A stretch of DNA of 64,000 nucleotides, taken from contig NZ_PEOG01000008.1 in the NCBI RefSeq assembly GCF_002761755.1, positions 1 through 64,000 on the forward strand. The letters run 5' to 3'. Positions 52,838-60,342 of the stretch are shown here, piece after piece. The stretch's first letter is position 1. Each line of letters opens with the position of its first letter. Source of the DNA: Roseateles chitinivorans. GTDB lineage: Bacteria > Pseudomonadota > Gammaproteobacteria > Burkholderiales > Burkholderiaceae_C. Below the pieces are notes generated by a model that did not search any database, was not told the DNA's origin, and saw nothing but the letters and a program-made list of their open reading frames with translations. The position numbers and the translations under genes were made by a program.

Positions 52838-53511
52838 GAGCCGTTGCTTTCCACCGCGACTTCGCGAACCAGTTCGCCGCGATAGCCGCTGCCCTCGCCG
52901 AACTGCAGTCGCATCCGCACGCCCTGCGGCACGGCGACGCGCTGCTTCGGCGAATTCGGGCCAGTCGGCGACGAGGCGGCCGGATCCTGCGGCACCAGCT
53001 CGCCGCTGGACTGCGCGTTGGACCAGGCGTTGCCGCGGAAGAAGAACATCTGCCAGCCGACCACGCCGTCCAGGCCCGGCATCGCGCGCAGCTCCTCGGC
53101 GCTCAGCTGCTGGCTGCGGAACCAGGCGTCCTGCAGGTCGTCCCGGTTCACCACCGGCGCCGACTCCCAGCGCGACAGCCGGCCGTCCCTCAGCTGCCAG
53201 GCGACCAGCTGCAGGCCGGTCTCGCGGCGCCGGGTCAGGCGCAGGGTCGCGCCGTCGAAGGCCAGCGCCGACGTCACCACGCCGCTGTCCTGCACCTCGC
53301 GCAGGTCCAGTTCCCATTGCCGCATCAGCGTCTGCAGCGTCTCGGCGCGCTCCATCGCGACCTCGTTGTGCTCGCGGCTGGTGGTCAGCGCGCTCACCGC
53401 GCGCCAGGCCATCACCGACATCACCGCCATCACGACCAGCGCGACGACGACCTCGATCAGCGTGAATCCGCGCGCCGCGCGCCGGAAGGAGGAACCACCC
53501 GGGCGCCGCAT
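52834..53511 (-). CDS. gspJ: Type II secretion minor pseudopilin GspJ, 225 aa
   Basis: A tip-complex pseudopilin. Prepilin motif ARGFTLIEVVVALVVMAVMS, cleaved after the Gly, with the Glu at mature position 5. The body matches GspJ (LQTLMRQWELDLREVQDSGV, VAWQLRDGRLSRWESAPV, AMPGLDGVVGWQMFFF). The ATG at 53511 overlaps the gspI stop by one base (TGATG). The frame is open further upstream inside gspI but was not used. Confidence 0.93.
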   Translation of the reverse strand: MRRPGGSSFRRAARGFTLIEVVVALVVMAVMSVMAWRAVSALTTSREHNEVAMERAETLQTLMRQWELDLREVQDSGVVTSALAFDGATLRLTRRRETGLQLVAWQLRDGRLSRWESAPVVNRDDLQDAWFRSQQLSAEELRAMPGLDGVVGWQMFFFRGNAWSNAQSSGELVPQDPAASSPTGPNSPKQRVAVPQGVRMRLQFGEGSGYRGELVREVAVESNGS

Positions 53512-53927
53512 CAGTTGCGCCCCACGATGGTGGTGAGCGTCAGCAGCGGGCGGTCGCGGTCGTCGAAGACCTGCGCCTCGACACGACGGAAATTGGGATT
53601 GGGCGTCGAACGGATCGCCAGCCTGACGTTGAAATCGCGGCCCATCTGGGTGCAACTGGCGCTGTTGTCGCCGACGCCGGGGAAGGTCTTGGTCAGGCGC
53701 ATCTCGGTCAGCTCGTTCTCGGCGCACCACTGCGCGAGCGAGTTGATGGCGAGCCGGTCCGAGTTCGAGGTCATCGCGCCGGCCGCCCGCAAGCCCGCCG
53801 CCAGGCACAACGCGACGATCGTCAACGCCACCAGCACCTCGATGAGGGTGAAGCCGGCAGCACGCGAGGCGCGCCCGGGGACAGGCGCAAGCAGGCCGTG
53901 CCGGCCGGGTCTGGGGGTGCCGCTCAT
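53511..53927 (-). CDS. gspI: Type II secretion minor pseudopilin GspI, 138 aa
   Basis: A small tip-complex pseudopilin with prepilin motif RAAGFTLIEVLVALTIVALCL after an 18-residue basic leader. It has the typical GspI sequence NSLAQWCAENELTEMRL and FNVRLAIRSTPNPNFRRVEAQVFD. The ATG at 53927 overlaps the gspH stop as ATGA. Confidence 0.93.
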   Translation of the reverse strand: MSGTPRPGRHGLLAPVPGRASRAAGFTLIEVLVALTIVALCLAAGLRAAGAMTSNSDRLAINSLAQWCAENELTEMRLTKTFPGVGDNSASCTQMGRDFNVRLAIRSTPNPNFRRVEAQVFDDRDRPLLTLTTIVGRN

Positions 53928-54406
53928 GCGCCTCCCTTCGTGATCGCGAAGGGACGCAGTCCATCGGTGGCGAGGGTGATCCGGTGATCGCCGCGGATCA
54001 GCGTGACGCGCTGCGCGCCGATGAGCGGCTCCGGCCCCAGGCGTAGCGTGCGGCCGTTGGCGGCGGCGCCCTGGATCTCGACGATGGGCGTGTCGCCCAG
54101 CCAAGGCCGCTCCAGGCCCAGCCGCCTGACGAGCGGCGAGGGCAGGCCAGTGAGGTGGTAGCGGCCGGCGTCATTGCCGGAGTCCGGCACCCAGCGCACG
54201 TCCAGCGAAGCGGCGCGGGCCTCGGCCCGGGCGGTCTCGAGCACCGAGGCCAGCTGCAGGGCTTCGCGCTCGAGCTGCACGTCGGCGCGGTCCCGCACCG
54301 CGACCGCGACGGTGGCGCTGGCGATCGCCACGATGGTGATCGCCACGATCAGTTCAATCAGCGTGAAGCCGCGCTGGGAGGGGCGGCCGGACGGACGCGC
54401 GCGCAC
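53924..54406 (-). CDS. gspH: Type II secretion minor pseudopilin GspH, about 160 aa
   Basis: A minor pseudopilin with prepilin motif SQRGFTLIELIVAITIVAIAS and the GspH body (LQLASVLETARAEARAASLDVRWVPD, then DGLRPFAI near the end). No ATG is available. A GTG at 54406 gives a 12-residue leader and a 64-base gap from gspG; another GTG at 54511 would overlap the end of gspG and give an improbable 47-residue leader. I chose 54406, with low certainty for the start but not for the gene. Confidence 0.85.
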   Translation of the reverse strand: MRARPSGRPSQRGFTLIELIVAITIVAIASATVAVAVRDRADVQLEREALQLASVLETARAEARAASLDVRWVPDSGNDAGRYHLTGLPSPLVRRLGLERPWLGDTPIVEIQGAAANGRTLRLGPEPLIGAQRVTLIRGDHRITLATDGLRPFAITKGGA

Positions 54407-54470
54407 GGCTCGGAGCGGTCGATGGAGAGGCGGGGCGGTGGGGACGTGGAACGCGCGGCGACCCGTGCGC

Positions 54471-54902
54471 TCACTCCCAGGAGCCGACGTCGGCGTCGTT
54501 GCCTTCGCCACCGGCCTTGCCGTCGGCGCCCAGGCTGTAGACGTCGACTTCGCCCTTCAGGCCGGGGTTGTCGTACTGGTAAGGATTGCCCCAGGGGTCC
54601 TTGGGCAGCTTCTCGATGTAGACCTTCCAGTTGGGCGCGGCCGGGCCGTTGGTCGGCTTGGTCACCAGGGCGCCCAGGCCCTGCTCGCTGCTCGGATAGC
54701 GGCCGTTGTCCATCTTGTAGAGCTTGAGCGCCTGCATCAGCGTGTTCACGTCGGACCGGGCCGCGGTGCGGCGGGCTTCGGAGACGTGGTTCATCACCGC
54801 GGGAACGACCACCGCGCCCATGACGGCGACGATGGTGATGGCGACGATCAGTTCGATGAGCGTGAAGCCGCGCGCGCGGCGCGGAGACAGGGGTCGGCGC
54901 AT
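54471..54902 (-). CDS. gspG: Type II secretion major pseudopilin GspG, 143 aa
   Basis: GspG polymerises into the pseudopilus. Prepilin motif RRARGFTLIELIVAITIVAVMG, then the GspG-specific block ARSDVNTLMQALKLYKMDNGRYPSSEQGLGALV and the calcium-loop region DPWGNPYQYDNPG. The mature chain is the expected size. A GAGGA site precedes the ATG. It heads the minus-strand gsp operon and is divergent from gspC across only 61 bases. Confidence 0.97.
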   Translation of the reverse strand: MRRPLSPRRARGFTLIELIVAITIVAVMGAVVVPAVMNHVSEARRTAARSDVNTLMQALKLYKMDNGRYPSSEQGLGALVTKPTNGPAAPNWKVYIEKLPKDPWGNPYQYDNPGLKGEVDVYSLGADGKAGGEGNDADVGSWE

Positions 54903-54949
54903 GGTGTGGGAATCCTCGCGGAGCCGCCCTCGGCGGCCTATCGCGCTGC

Positions 54950-54957
54950 ATCATAAT
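54950..54957. promoter_or_regulatory. Overlapping divergent -10 elements of gspG and gspC
   Basis: In the 61-base gap, CATAAT (plus, 54952-54957) and TATGAT (minus, 54955-54950) overlap. The first ends 6 bases before the gspC ATG, so gspC may be leaderless. The second would give gspG a leader of about 40 bases. Confidence 0.4.
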
Positions 54958-54963
54958 CGTCGG

Positions 54964-55566
54964 ATGCATGCACGATGGTTAAGCTTCGTCGTCTGGGCGC
55001 TGCTGGCGGCCAGCCTCGCGTATTGGGCGCTGATGCTGATGGCCAAGGGCCCTCAGGCGCCAGCGATGACGCGTCCGGCGATCGCCGACGGCGCGCCTGC
55101 CGACTGGACCCGCCTGTTCGCCGCCGCCAAGGCCGCGGAGGCGCCGGTCGAAGCCGCCTCCTCGCGCTACCAGTTGCTGGGCGTCGTGGCGCCCTCGATG
55201 AATGCCCGCCATCCAGGCGAAGGCGTTGCGCTGATCGTCGTCGCCGGCGGCTTGCCCAAGCCGGTGCGCGTGGGACAGGTCGTCGATGGCGACCTCAAGC
55301 TGATCGAGATCAACCGGCGGGACGTCGGTCTCGGCGCTGGCGACGCGGTCACGGTGAGACTGAGTCTTGCGCCCGGCGCTGCCGGCGCCGAAGCGCTGCC
55401 GGGCCAGATGCCACCGGGCGCCATGCCGCCGCCGCAATTCGGGTCGCACCCCGGTCATCCGCAGGCCGGCGGGCCGGGGCCCGAAGGGATCGTGCCGCCG
55501 ACGGCCATCGGCGGTGCGCTGCCTCAGCCAGCGCCGGGCGACGGCAGCGCCAACCCCACCAAGTAG
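54964..55566 (+). CDS. gspC: Type II secretion protein GspC, 200 aa
   Basis: GspC links the inner-membrane platform to the secretin GspD and helps choose substrates. One membrane helix (about 8-28, FVVWALLAASLAYWALMLM) precedes the homology-region domain (YQLLGVVAPSMN, ALIVVAGGLPKPVRVGQVVDGDLKLIEI, VRLSL), then a Pro/Gly-rich tail without PDZ or coiled coil, the short form of GspC. The ATG at 54964 starts just before the helix. The usual place of gspC is at the head of the operon; here it is divergent. Confidence 0.88.
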   Translation: MHARWLSFVVWALLAASLAYWALMLMAKGPQAPAMTRPAIADGAPADWTRLFAAAKAAEAPVEAASSRYQLLGVVAPSMNARHPGEGVALIVVAGGLPKPVRVGQVVDGDLKLIEINRRDVGLGAGDAVTVRLSLAPGAAGAEALPGQMPPGAMPPPQFGSHPGHPQAGGPGPEGIVPPTAIGGALPQPAPGDGSANPTK

Positions 55567-55585
55567 GACCGGCGCGAGCCGGGGC

Positions 55586-56704
55586 TCAGTACTTGCTGCC
55601 CAGCGTCGATCGACCGGCGCCCGAGGGCAGGGCACCCGGCGCGCTCGAGCCGGTCTCGCGCAGGTCGGACGGCCGGCTGTGGATCGAGCCTTCGGGCAGG
55701 TCCTGCACTTCCGTCAGCAGCGCCGCCGCGCAGCGCACCAGCGGCCAGGCCAGCGTCGCGCCGGTCCCGTCACCGCATTCCATGCCCAGTTCGAGCAGCG
55801 CCGCAGCGTGGAAGAGCTGCAAGGCCTCGTCCAGCCCGCGATGGGTGGTGCTGCGACAGAAGACGGCGTAGTCGGTCACCGGCGGCGCGATCATCGAGGC
55901 CACCTTCAGCGCCGCGCAAGCCGGAATGCCATCGACCAGGATCAGTTGGCGCTTGGAGGCGGCGACCAGCATCGCGCCGACCATGACCGCCAGTTCAAAG
56001 CCGCCGAATGCCGCCAGCACGGCCATCGGCTCCTGAACGTCCCGGTGACGGGCCTGCGCGCCCTGCAGCACCAGCATCAGGTGGGAGAGTTCTTCGTGCG
56101 GCATGTCCGGGCCGGCGATCACGAAGTCCTGCACCGGCATGTCCATCAGGCGGGACAGCACCAGCGCCGAGGCTTCCAGTGATCCCTGTCCGAGGCCCGC
56201 GCACGCGATCACGTTGCCGGCGAGGTTGTCCGAGATCTCCATGCCGACGCGCACGCCCGCATGGGCCTGGTCCAGCGTCATCGCCGGTCCGGCGCGCGAG
56301 TTGCGGGTGCCGTGCGCGATCTTGCGCGCCAGCAGGCGCTGCTGCGGGCTCAGCGGTTCGGCGATGCCGCAGTCGACGACGGTGACATGCATGCCCTGGT
56401 TGCGCGCGAAGACGGTGGCGGGTAGCCGGTGCTGCAGCGCGAGGAGCGCCTGCTCGCGGGTGCTGCGGCCATTGGGCAGGGCGATGCCGTCGACGGCCAG
56501 GCCGTGGTCGGCGGCGAAGAGCACCAGCGTCGGATCACGGAACTTGGGCGTCTGCGTGGCCTGGATCAGGCCCAGCCGCACGGCGAGCGGCTCGAGTTCG
56601 CCCAGCCGGCCGGCCAGCGCGCAGCGGCGCTCGAGGCGCTGGCGCAGGGCGCGCTCCAGCTCCGGGTTGGCTGTCGGCGAGATGAGGGACTGATGAGTGG
56701 ACAT
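55586..56704 (-). CDS. Divergent CobT-family phosphoribosyltransferase, 372 aa
   Basis: A homologue of CobT, which attaches the lower-ligand base to ribose phosphate in cobalamin assembly. Family traits are LVLFAADHGLAVDGIALPN, VTVVDCGIAEP, DFVIAGPDMPHEELSHL, LILVDGIPACAALKVA and ECGDGTGATLAWPLV. Two key motifs differ from standard CobT: the GEGTGA catalytic Glu is Asp here (D312, in GDGTGA), and the substrate motif GEMGIGNTT is replaced by GLGQGS at about 170-175. No other cobalamin gene is nearby. It may be a CobT with altered specificity or a paralogue with another role. The ATG at 56704 was chosen from several. The C-terminal tail after about 340 is low-complexity. Confidence 0.8.
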   Translation of the reverse strand: MSTHQSLISPTANPELERALRQRLERRCALAGRLGELEPLAVRLGLIQATQTPKFRDPTLVLFAADHGLAVDGIALPNGRSTREQALLALQHRLPATVFARNQGMHVTVVDCGIAEPLSPQQRLLARKIAHGTRNSRAGPAMTLDQAHAGVRVGMEISDNLAGNVIACAGLGQGSLEASALVLSRLMDMPVQDFVIAGPDMPHEELSHLMLVLQGAQARHRDVQEPMAVLAAFGGFELAVMVGAMLVAASKRQLILVDGIPACAALKVASMIAPPVTDYAVFCRSTTHRGLDEALQLFHAAALLELGMECGDGTGATLAWPLVRCAAALLTEVQDLPEGSIHSRPSDLRETGSSAPGALPSGAGRSTLGSKY

Positions 56705-56864
56705 GGGGACCGCCATTCTCAGGCCGCGTCGCGCGGCGGCCATCGGCAATTGCCCCGCCGCTCGTCGCCTGCCCCCTGTCCGTGGGGCAGCGGGTGGTGT
56801 CGAGCCATCACCGCCGCGGGCCGGCCGCCCGCACGATCACGGCCGCTTCACGCGCCAATCCGGT

Positions 56865-58451
56865 TCAGCGCAGGAAGAGGCGGTAGACCGGGTTGTCGGT
56901 TTCCTCGGTGTACGGATAGTTCAGCTGGTCGAGGAAGGTCTTGAACGCCTTGCCGTCGCGCTTGGGCACCTGCAGGCCGACGAGGATGCGGCCGTAGTCG
57001 GCGCCCTGGTTGCGGTAATGGAAGAGGCTGATGTTCCAGTCCGGGCTCATGCTGGAGAGGAAACGCATCAGCGCGCCGGGCCGCTCGGGGAAGATGAAGC
57101 GGAACAGGCGCTCGTTCTCGGCGAGCTCGGTCCGGCCGCCGACCATGTGGCGTACATGCTGCTTCGCCAGCTCGTCGTCGGTGAGGTCGACCGTCGGGAA
57201 ACGGTGCTTCTCGAAGCTGCGGGCCAGCTTGTCGGCCTCCTCCCGCCTGGCGATGGAGACGCCGACGAACACATGCGCCTCGTTCCGGTCCGAGATGCGG
57301 TAATTGAACTCGGTGACGCTGCGGCCGCCGACCAGCTCGCAGAACCGGCGGAAGCTGCCGCGCTCTTCCGGGATGGTGACGGCGAACAGCGCCTCGCGCT
57401 CTTCGCCGACCTCGGCGCGCTCGGCCACGAAACGCAGCCGGTCGAAGTTCATGTTGGCGCCGCAGGTGATGGCCACGTAGGTCTCGCCCTTGGTCCCGTG
57501 CTGCGCCGCGTACTGCTTGATCGCGGCGACACCCAGTCCGCCGGCCGGCTCCAGGATGCTGCGCGTGTCGACGAAGACGTCCTTGATCGCGGCACAGACG
57601 GCGTCGGTGTCGACCAGCACATAGTCGTCCACCAGCTCGCGGCAGATGCGGAAGGTCTCTTCGCCCACCAGCTTCACCGCGGTGCCGTCGGAAAACAGCC
57701 CGACGTCGCTCAACGCGACGCGCTTGCCGGCACGCACCGAGCGCACCATCGCATCGGAATCCTTGGTCTGGACACCGATGATCTTGATCTCCGGTCGCAC
57801 CGCCTTGATGTAGGCCGACACGCCGGCGATCAGGCCACCGCCGCCGATGGCCACGAAGATGGCGTCGATGGGACCGGGGTGCTGGCGCAGCAGCTCCATC
57901 GCGATGGTGCCCTGGCCGGCAATGACGTCGGGGTCATCGAAGGGATGGACGAAGCTCAGGCCCTGCTCGCGCTCCAGTTCGAGCGCATGTTCATAGGCGT
58001 CGGTGAAGGATTCTCCGGCCAGCACCACTTCGCCGCCCAGGGCCTGGACCGCATCGATCTTGACCTTCGGCGTGGTCACCGGCATCACGATCACCGCGCG
58101 GCAGCCAAGTTTCTTCGCCGACAGGGCCACGCCCTGCGCATGATTCCCCGCAGAAGCGCAAATCACCCCCCGGGCCAATTGCCCAGGCGCGAGATTTGCC
58201 ATCTTGTTATAGGCACCACGCAGTTTGAAGCTGAATACCGGCTGCTGATCCTCGCGTTTCAGCCAGACCTTGTTGCCGATGCGCTTCGAGAGATTGCGGG
58301 CGGCGTCGAGGGAAGTTTCCTGCGCGACCTCATACACCTTCGCGTTAAGAATCCGTTGCAGATAACTCTGATCCGCGGGGAGTAACGCCGGGTGTTGCGC
58401 CGATGGGCGCTCCGGGGTGGTCTTGCGCGATGCGCGGCGGGTGCCGGCCAT
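56865..58451 (-). CDS. ilvA: Threonine ammonia-lyase, biosynthetic (IlvA), 528 aa
   Basis: IlvA deaminates threonine to 2-oxobutyrate, the first step of isoleucine synthesis. The PLP domain has SFKLRGAYNKM with the PLP-binding Lys at about residue 76, SAGNHAQGVAL, and the glycine loop AIGGGGLIAGV. Two C-terminal ACT-like domains follow (REALFAVTIPEERGSFRRF and ENERLFRFIFPERPGALMRF), for isoleucine and valine control. Length suits the E. coli-type long form (514). The ATG at 58451 follows GGAGGGA. An orphan terminator lies 167 bases upstream. Confidence 0.96.
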   Translation of the reverse strand: MAGTRRASRKTTPERPSAQHPALLPADQSYLQRILNAKVYEVAQETSLDAARNLSKRIGNKVWLKREDQQPVFSFKLRGAYNKMANLAPGQLARGVICASAGNHAQGVALSAKKLGCRAVIVMPVTTPKVKIDAVQALGGEVVLAGESFTDAYEHALELEREQGLSFVHPFDDPDVIAGQGTIAMELLRQHPGPIDAIFVAIGGGGLIAGVSAYIKAVRPEIKIIGVQTKDSDAMVRSVRAGKRVALSDVGLFSDGTAVKLVGEETFRICRELVDDYVLVDTDAVCAAIKDVFVDTRSILEPAGGLGVAAIKQYAAQHGTKGETYVAITCGANMNFDRLRFVAERAEVGEEREALFAVTIPEERGSFRRFCELVGGRSVTEFNYRISDRNEAHVFVGVSIARREEADKLARSFEKHRFPTVDLTDDELAKQHVRHMVGGRTELAENERLFRFIFPERPGALMRFLSSMSPDWNISLFHYRNQGADYGRILVGLQVPKRDGKAFKTFLDQLNYPYTEETDNPVYRLFLR

Positions 58452-58617
58452 GGAATTCCCTCCAGTTGCCCTGACTGCGCGGGACGCGCCAGCCGTCGGG
58501 CGGACGATGATAGCGAGGGTTTGTCCGGATCGCGGCGGGTCGCCGGCTGCGCCGCGTCGGCGCGCTTTCGCGATTGGAGGAGCGAGCCTTGCGGCCATGC
58601 CGGGCTGTCGATGGGCG

Positions 58618-58648
58618 AAAAAAAGCCCGAGGCTTGTGGCCTCGGGCT
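58618..58648 (-). terminator. Orphan rho-independent terminator upstream of ilvA
   Basis: On the minus strand AGCCCGAGGC, loop CACAA, GCCTCGGGCT (58648-58624) is followed by a run of T (58624-58618). No gene on that strand precedes it within the 265 bases back to the divergent OsmC-family gene, so it must end a short untranslated or leader RNA. Confidence 0.85.
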
Positions 58649-58724
58649 GAATCCACCATGGAGGCGGTGGAGGAGACAACCGGTGCGGGGCTGACCCCAC
58701 AAGTCGGGGTAGCGCTGTCGCATG

Positions 58725-58738
58725 CCTAGAATTCTAGG
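58725..58738. repeat. 14-bp perfect palindrome CCTAGAATTCTAGG
   Basis: A perfect palindrome, AT-rich at its centre, in the ilvA/OsmC intergenic region. On the minus strand it lies upstream of the orphan terminator, so it could be an operator or part of a promoter (TAGAAT reads on both strands). Confidence 0.7.
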
Positions 58739-58913
58739 GCGATGCATGTTGCGCCGCAATATTTTTCGAGGGCCTCCACCCTGGAGTCGGGCCTCTAAAT
58801 GCGCAAAATCACCGCCAGAGTCGATCGCCGCAACGGCGCGGTGGTCGAAAAAATGGGGTCAGGGTGCCGGAGGCGCCCGACTGGGCCCAGCCCATCGAAC
58901 CAAGGAATGACGA

Positions 58914-59336
58914 ATGGAATGCACGATCAACTGGATGGGCGCTGAAGGGATGAGCTTCATCGCCGAAACCGGCAGCGGTCACATGATCAACATGGACGGC
59001 TCTCCGGACGGCGGTGGCCGCAACCTGGCGCCCAGGCCGATGGAAACGGTGCTGGCCGGCACCGGCGGGTGCACCGCCTATGACGTCGTGCTGATCCTGA
59101 AGCGCGGCCGGCATGATGTACGGGGATGTCAGGTCAAGCTGAGCGCCGATCGCGCCGAGTCGGATCCCAAGGTGTTCACCAAGATTCACATGCACTTCGT
59201 CGTCACCGGCAAGGGGCTGCCGGAAGGGGCCGTCGAACGAGCGGTCCAGCTGTCCCACGAGAAATACTGCTCCGCCAGCATCATGTTGGCGAAGACGGCG
59301 GAGATCACGACATCTGTGGAGATTGTCGAGGCGTGA
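58914..59336 (+). CDS. OsmC/YhfA-family protein, 140 aa
   Basis: A small alpha/beta protein of the OsmC superfamily, which includes thiol peroxidases of hydroperoxides. The segment MSFIAETGSGHMINMDGSPD is YhfA-like. The first conserved Cys is in LAGTGGCTAYDVVLIL and the second in LSHEKYCSASIML, so the redox pair is intact. It starts after a rather AGGAA-like site and is convergent with coq7. YhfA-type members are poorly characterised; peroxidase activity is likely but unproven. Confidence 0.9.
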   Translation: MECTINWMGAEGMSFIAETGSGHMINMDGSPDGGGRNLAPRPMETVLAGTGGCTAYDVVLILKRGRHDVRGCQVKLSADRAESDPKVFTKIHMHFVVTGKGLPEGAVERAVQLSHEKYCSASIMLAKTAEITTSVEIVEA

Positions 59337-59361
59337 TGCCCCCGATGGCCCCTCCAATGAG

Positions 59362-59396
59362 GCACGAGGAGTGCGCACGTGGCGCGCTCCTCGTGC
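59362..59396. terminator. Bidirectional stem-loop between the OsmC-family gene and coq7
   Basis: GCACGAGGAG (59362-59371) and CTCCTCGTGC (59387-59396) form a perfect 10-bp stem, with an inner GCGC/GCGC pair. It has no long T-tract. Its position between convergent genes suggests termination on both strands. Confidence 0.65.
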
Positions 59397-59411
59397 TATC
59401 CATTTGGAGCG

Positions 59412-60071
59412 TCAGAGGTGATGGGCGGTTCGAGTCATCACCTTGGCGGCCATCCGCATCAGGCCCCGCACCGGCGCCGGCAGCTCGATGCCGCCGCGGT
59501 CGCGGGCTTCTTCGGCATGGCGCGCCTCCTCCTCCTTCATCCGGGCAACGATCGCCCGGGAGCTGTGGTCCCCGTCGGGCAGGCGTTCCAGGTGGCTGGC
59601 GAGGTGGGCTTCGACCTGGCGTTCCGTCTCGATAACGAAGCCCAAGCTGACCTTGTCGCCGACCAGCCCAGCGACCGTGCCGATCGCGAAAGCGCCGCCA
59701 TACCAGAGCGGATTCAGCAAACTCGGGCGGTCATTGAGGGCACGCAGGCGGTCCGCGCACCAGGCGAGATGGTCGATCTCCTCCTGGGCGGCGTGCTGGA
59801 GGTGCTCCCGGAGCTGCTCGTCGCGGGTCCGCAGTGCCTGGGCGCGATAGAGGGCCTGGGCGCAGACCTCGCCGACGTGATTGACTCGCATCAGCGAAGC
59901 CGACAGCCGACGCTGCTGTTCGTCGAGCGCCTCGTCCGGGGCGGCCGCCTGCGGCGCCGGTCGTGACATCGGCGCGATGCCTGCCAGCGTCTTCAGGCTT
60001 TGGTCCAGCGTGGATATCCACGCGTCCATGCGGGTGAAACTGCGCGCCGGGCGTCGGGTCTGAAATTGCAT
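59412..60071 (-). CDS. coq7: Demethoxyubiquinone hydroxylase Coq7, 219 aa
   Basis: Coq7 is a di-iron oxygenase that adds the last hydroxyl to the ubiquinone ring. Iron ligands are seen as Glu in [18 protein letters not shown], ExxH in QEEIDHLAW, Glu in [14 protein letters not shown], and ExxH in [10 protein letters not shown]. Length is normal for the proteobacterial enzyme. The start at 60071 lacks a clear ribosome site; the ATG at 60029 is an alternative. A TAAACT hexamer 30 bases upstream may be its -10. Presence of this oxygen-dependent enzyme points to aerobic respiration. Confidence 0.95.
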   Translation of the reverse strand: MQFQTRRPARSFTRMDAWISTLDQSLKTLAGIAPMSRPAPQAAAPDEALDEQQRRLSASLMRVNHVGEVCAQALYRAQALRTRDEQLREHLQHAAQEEIDHLAWCADRLRALNDRPSLLNPLWYGGAFAIGTVAGLVGDKVSLGFVIETERQVEAHLASHLERLPDGDHSSRAIVARMKEEEARHAEEARDRGGIELPAPVRGLMRMAAKVMTRTAHHL

Positions 60072-60342
60072 CTTGAGCGCTACCGTGGCAAATGAGGCTG
60101 CAGTTTAGAAGGGCAGCGTCAAGCGATTCCCGGGCGCTGTCTGATCCTTTGTGCGAATGCCTGATGACACATTTTTTTAACCTCATACGCGTTGCTTCGG
60201 ACCAACGAAATCAGGACTTTTACGGGGTGGCTGCTGGTCAGGCGGGATCGGACCTGTTGCAATACACCACAGCTTCATTGCAGGAGCTTGGTTTGCGGAC
60301 GATCTACCGACCGCGACCTCATTGAAGATCTAGGAGTCTCTA

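Larger units (their letters stand above)
58452..58913. other. 462-bp gap between ilvA and the OsmC-family gene
   Basis: No clear protein gene is present. On the minus strand the region carries a rho-independent terminator (58618-58648). Before it lie possible alternative hairpins in 58700-58720: ACCCC/GGGGT around GACTTGT, against GGGG/GCCCC around TCA. A 14-bp palindrome (58725-58738) and an AT-richer patch near 58755-58770 follow. Short minus-strand reading frames here are not rich in Ile, Val, Leu or Thr codons. Confidence 0.5.

Noticed and set aside
58649..58740. A leader peptide for ilvA attenuation
   Set aside because: The possible short minus-strand peptides are not enriched in Ile, Val, Leu or Thr codons and run without a stop through the terminator, so a classical attenuator peptide is not supported.
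58740..58913. A tRNA, tmRNA or 4.5S RNA gene ending at the orphan terminator
   Set aside because: No cloverleaf, no T-arm GGTTCGA-type block with CCA end, and no conserved signal-recognition RNA loop sequence could be found.
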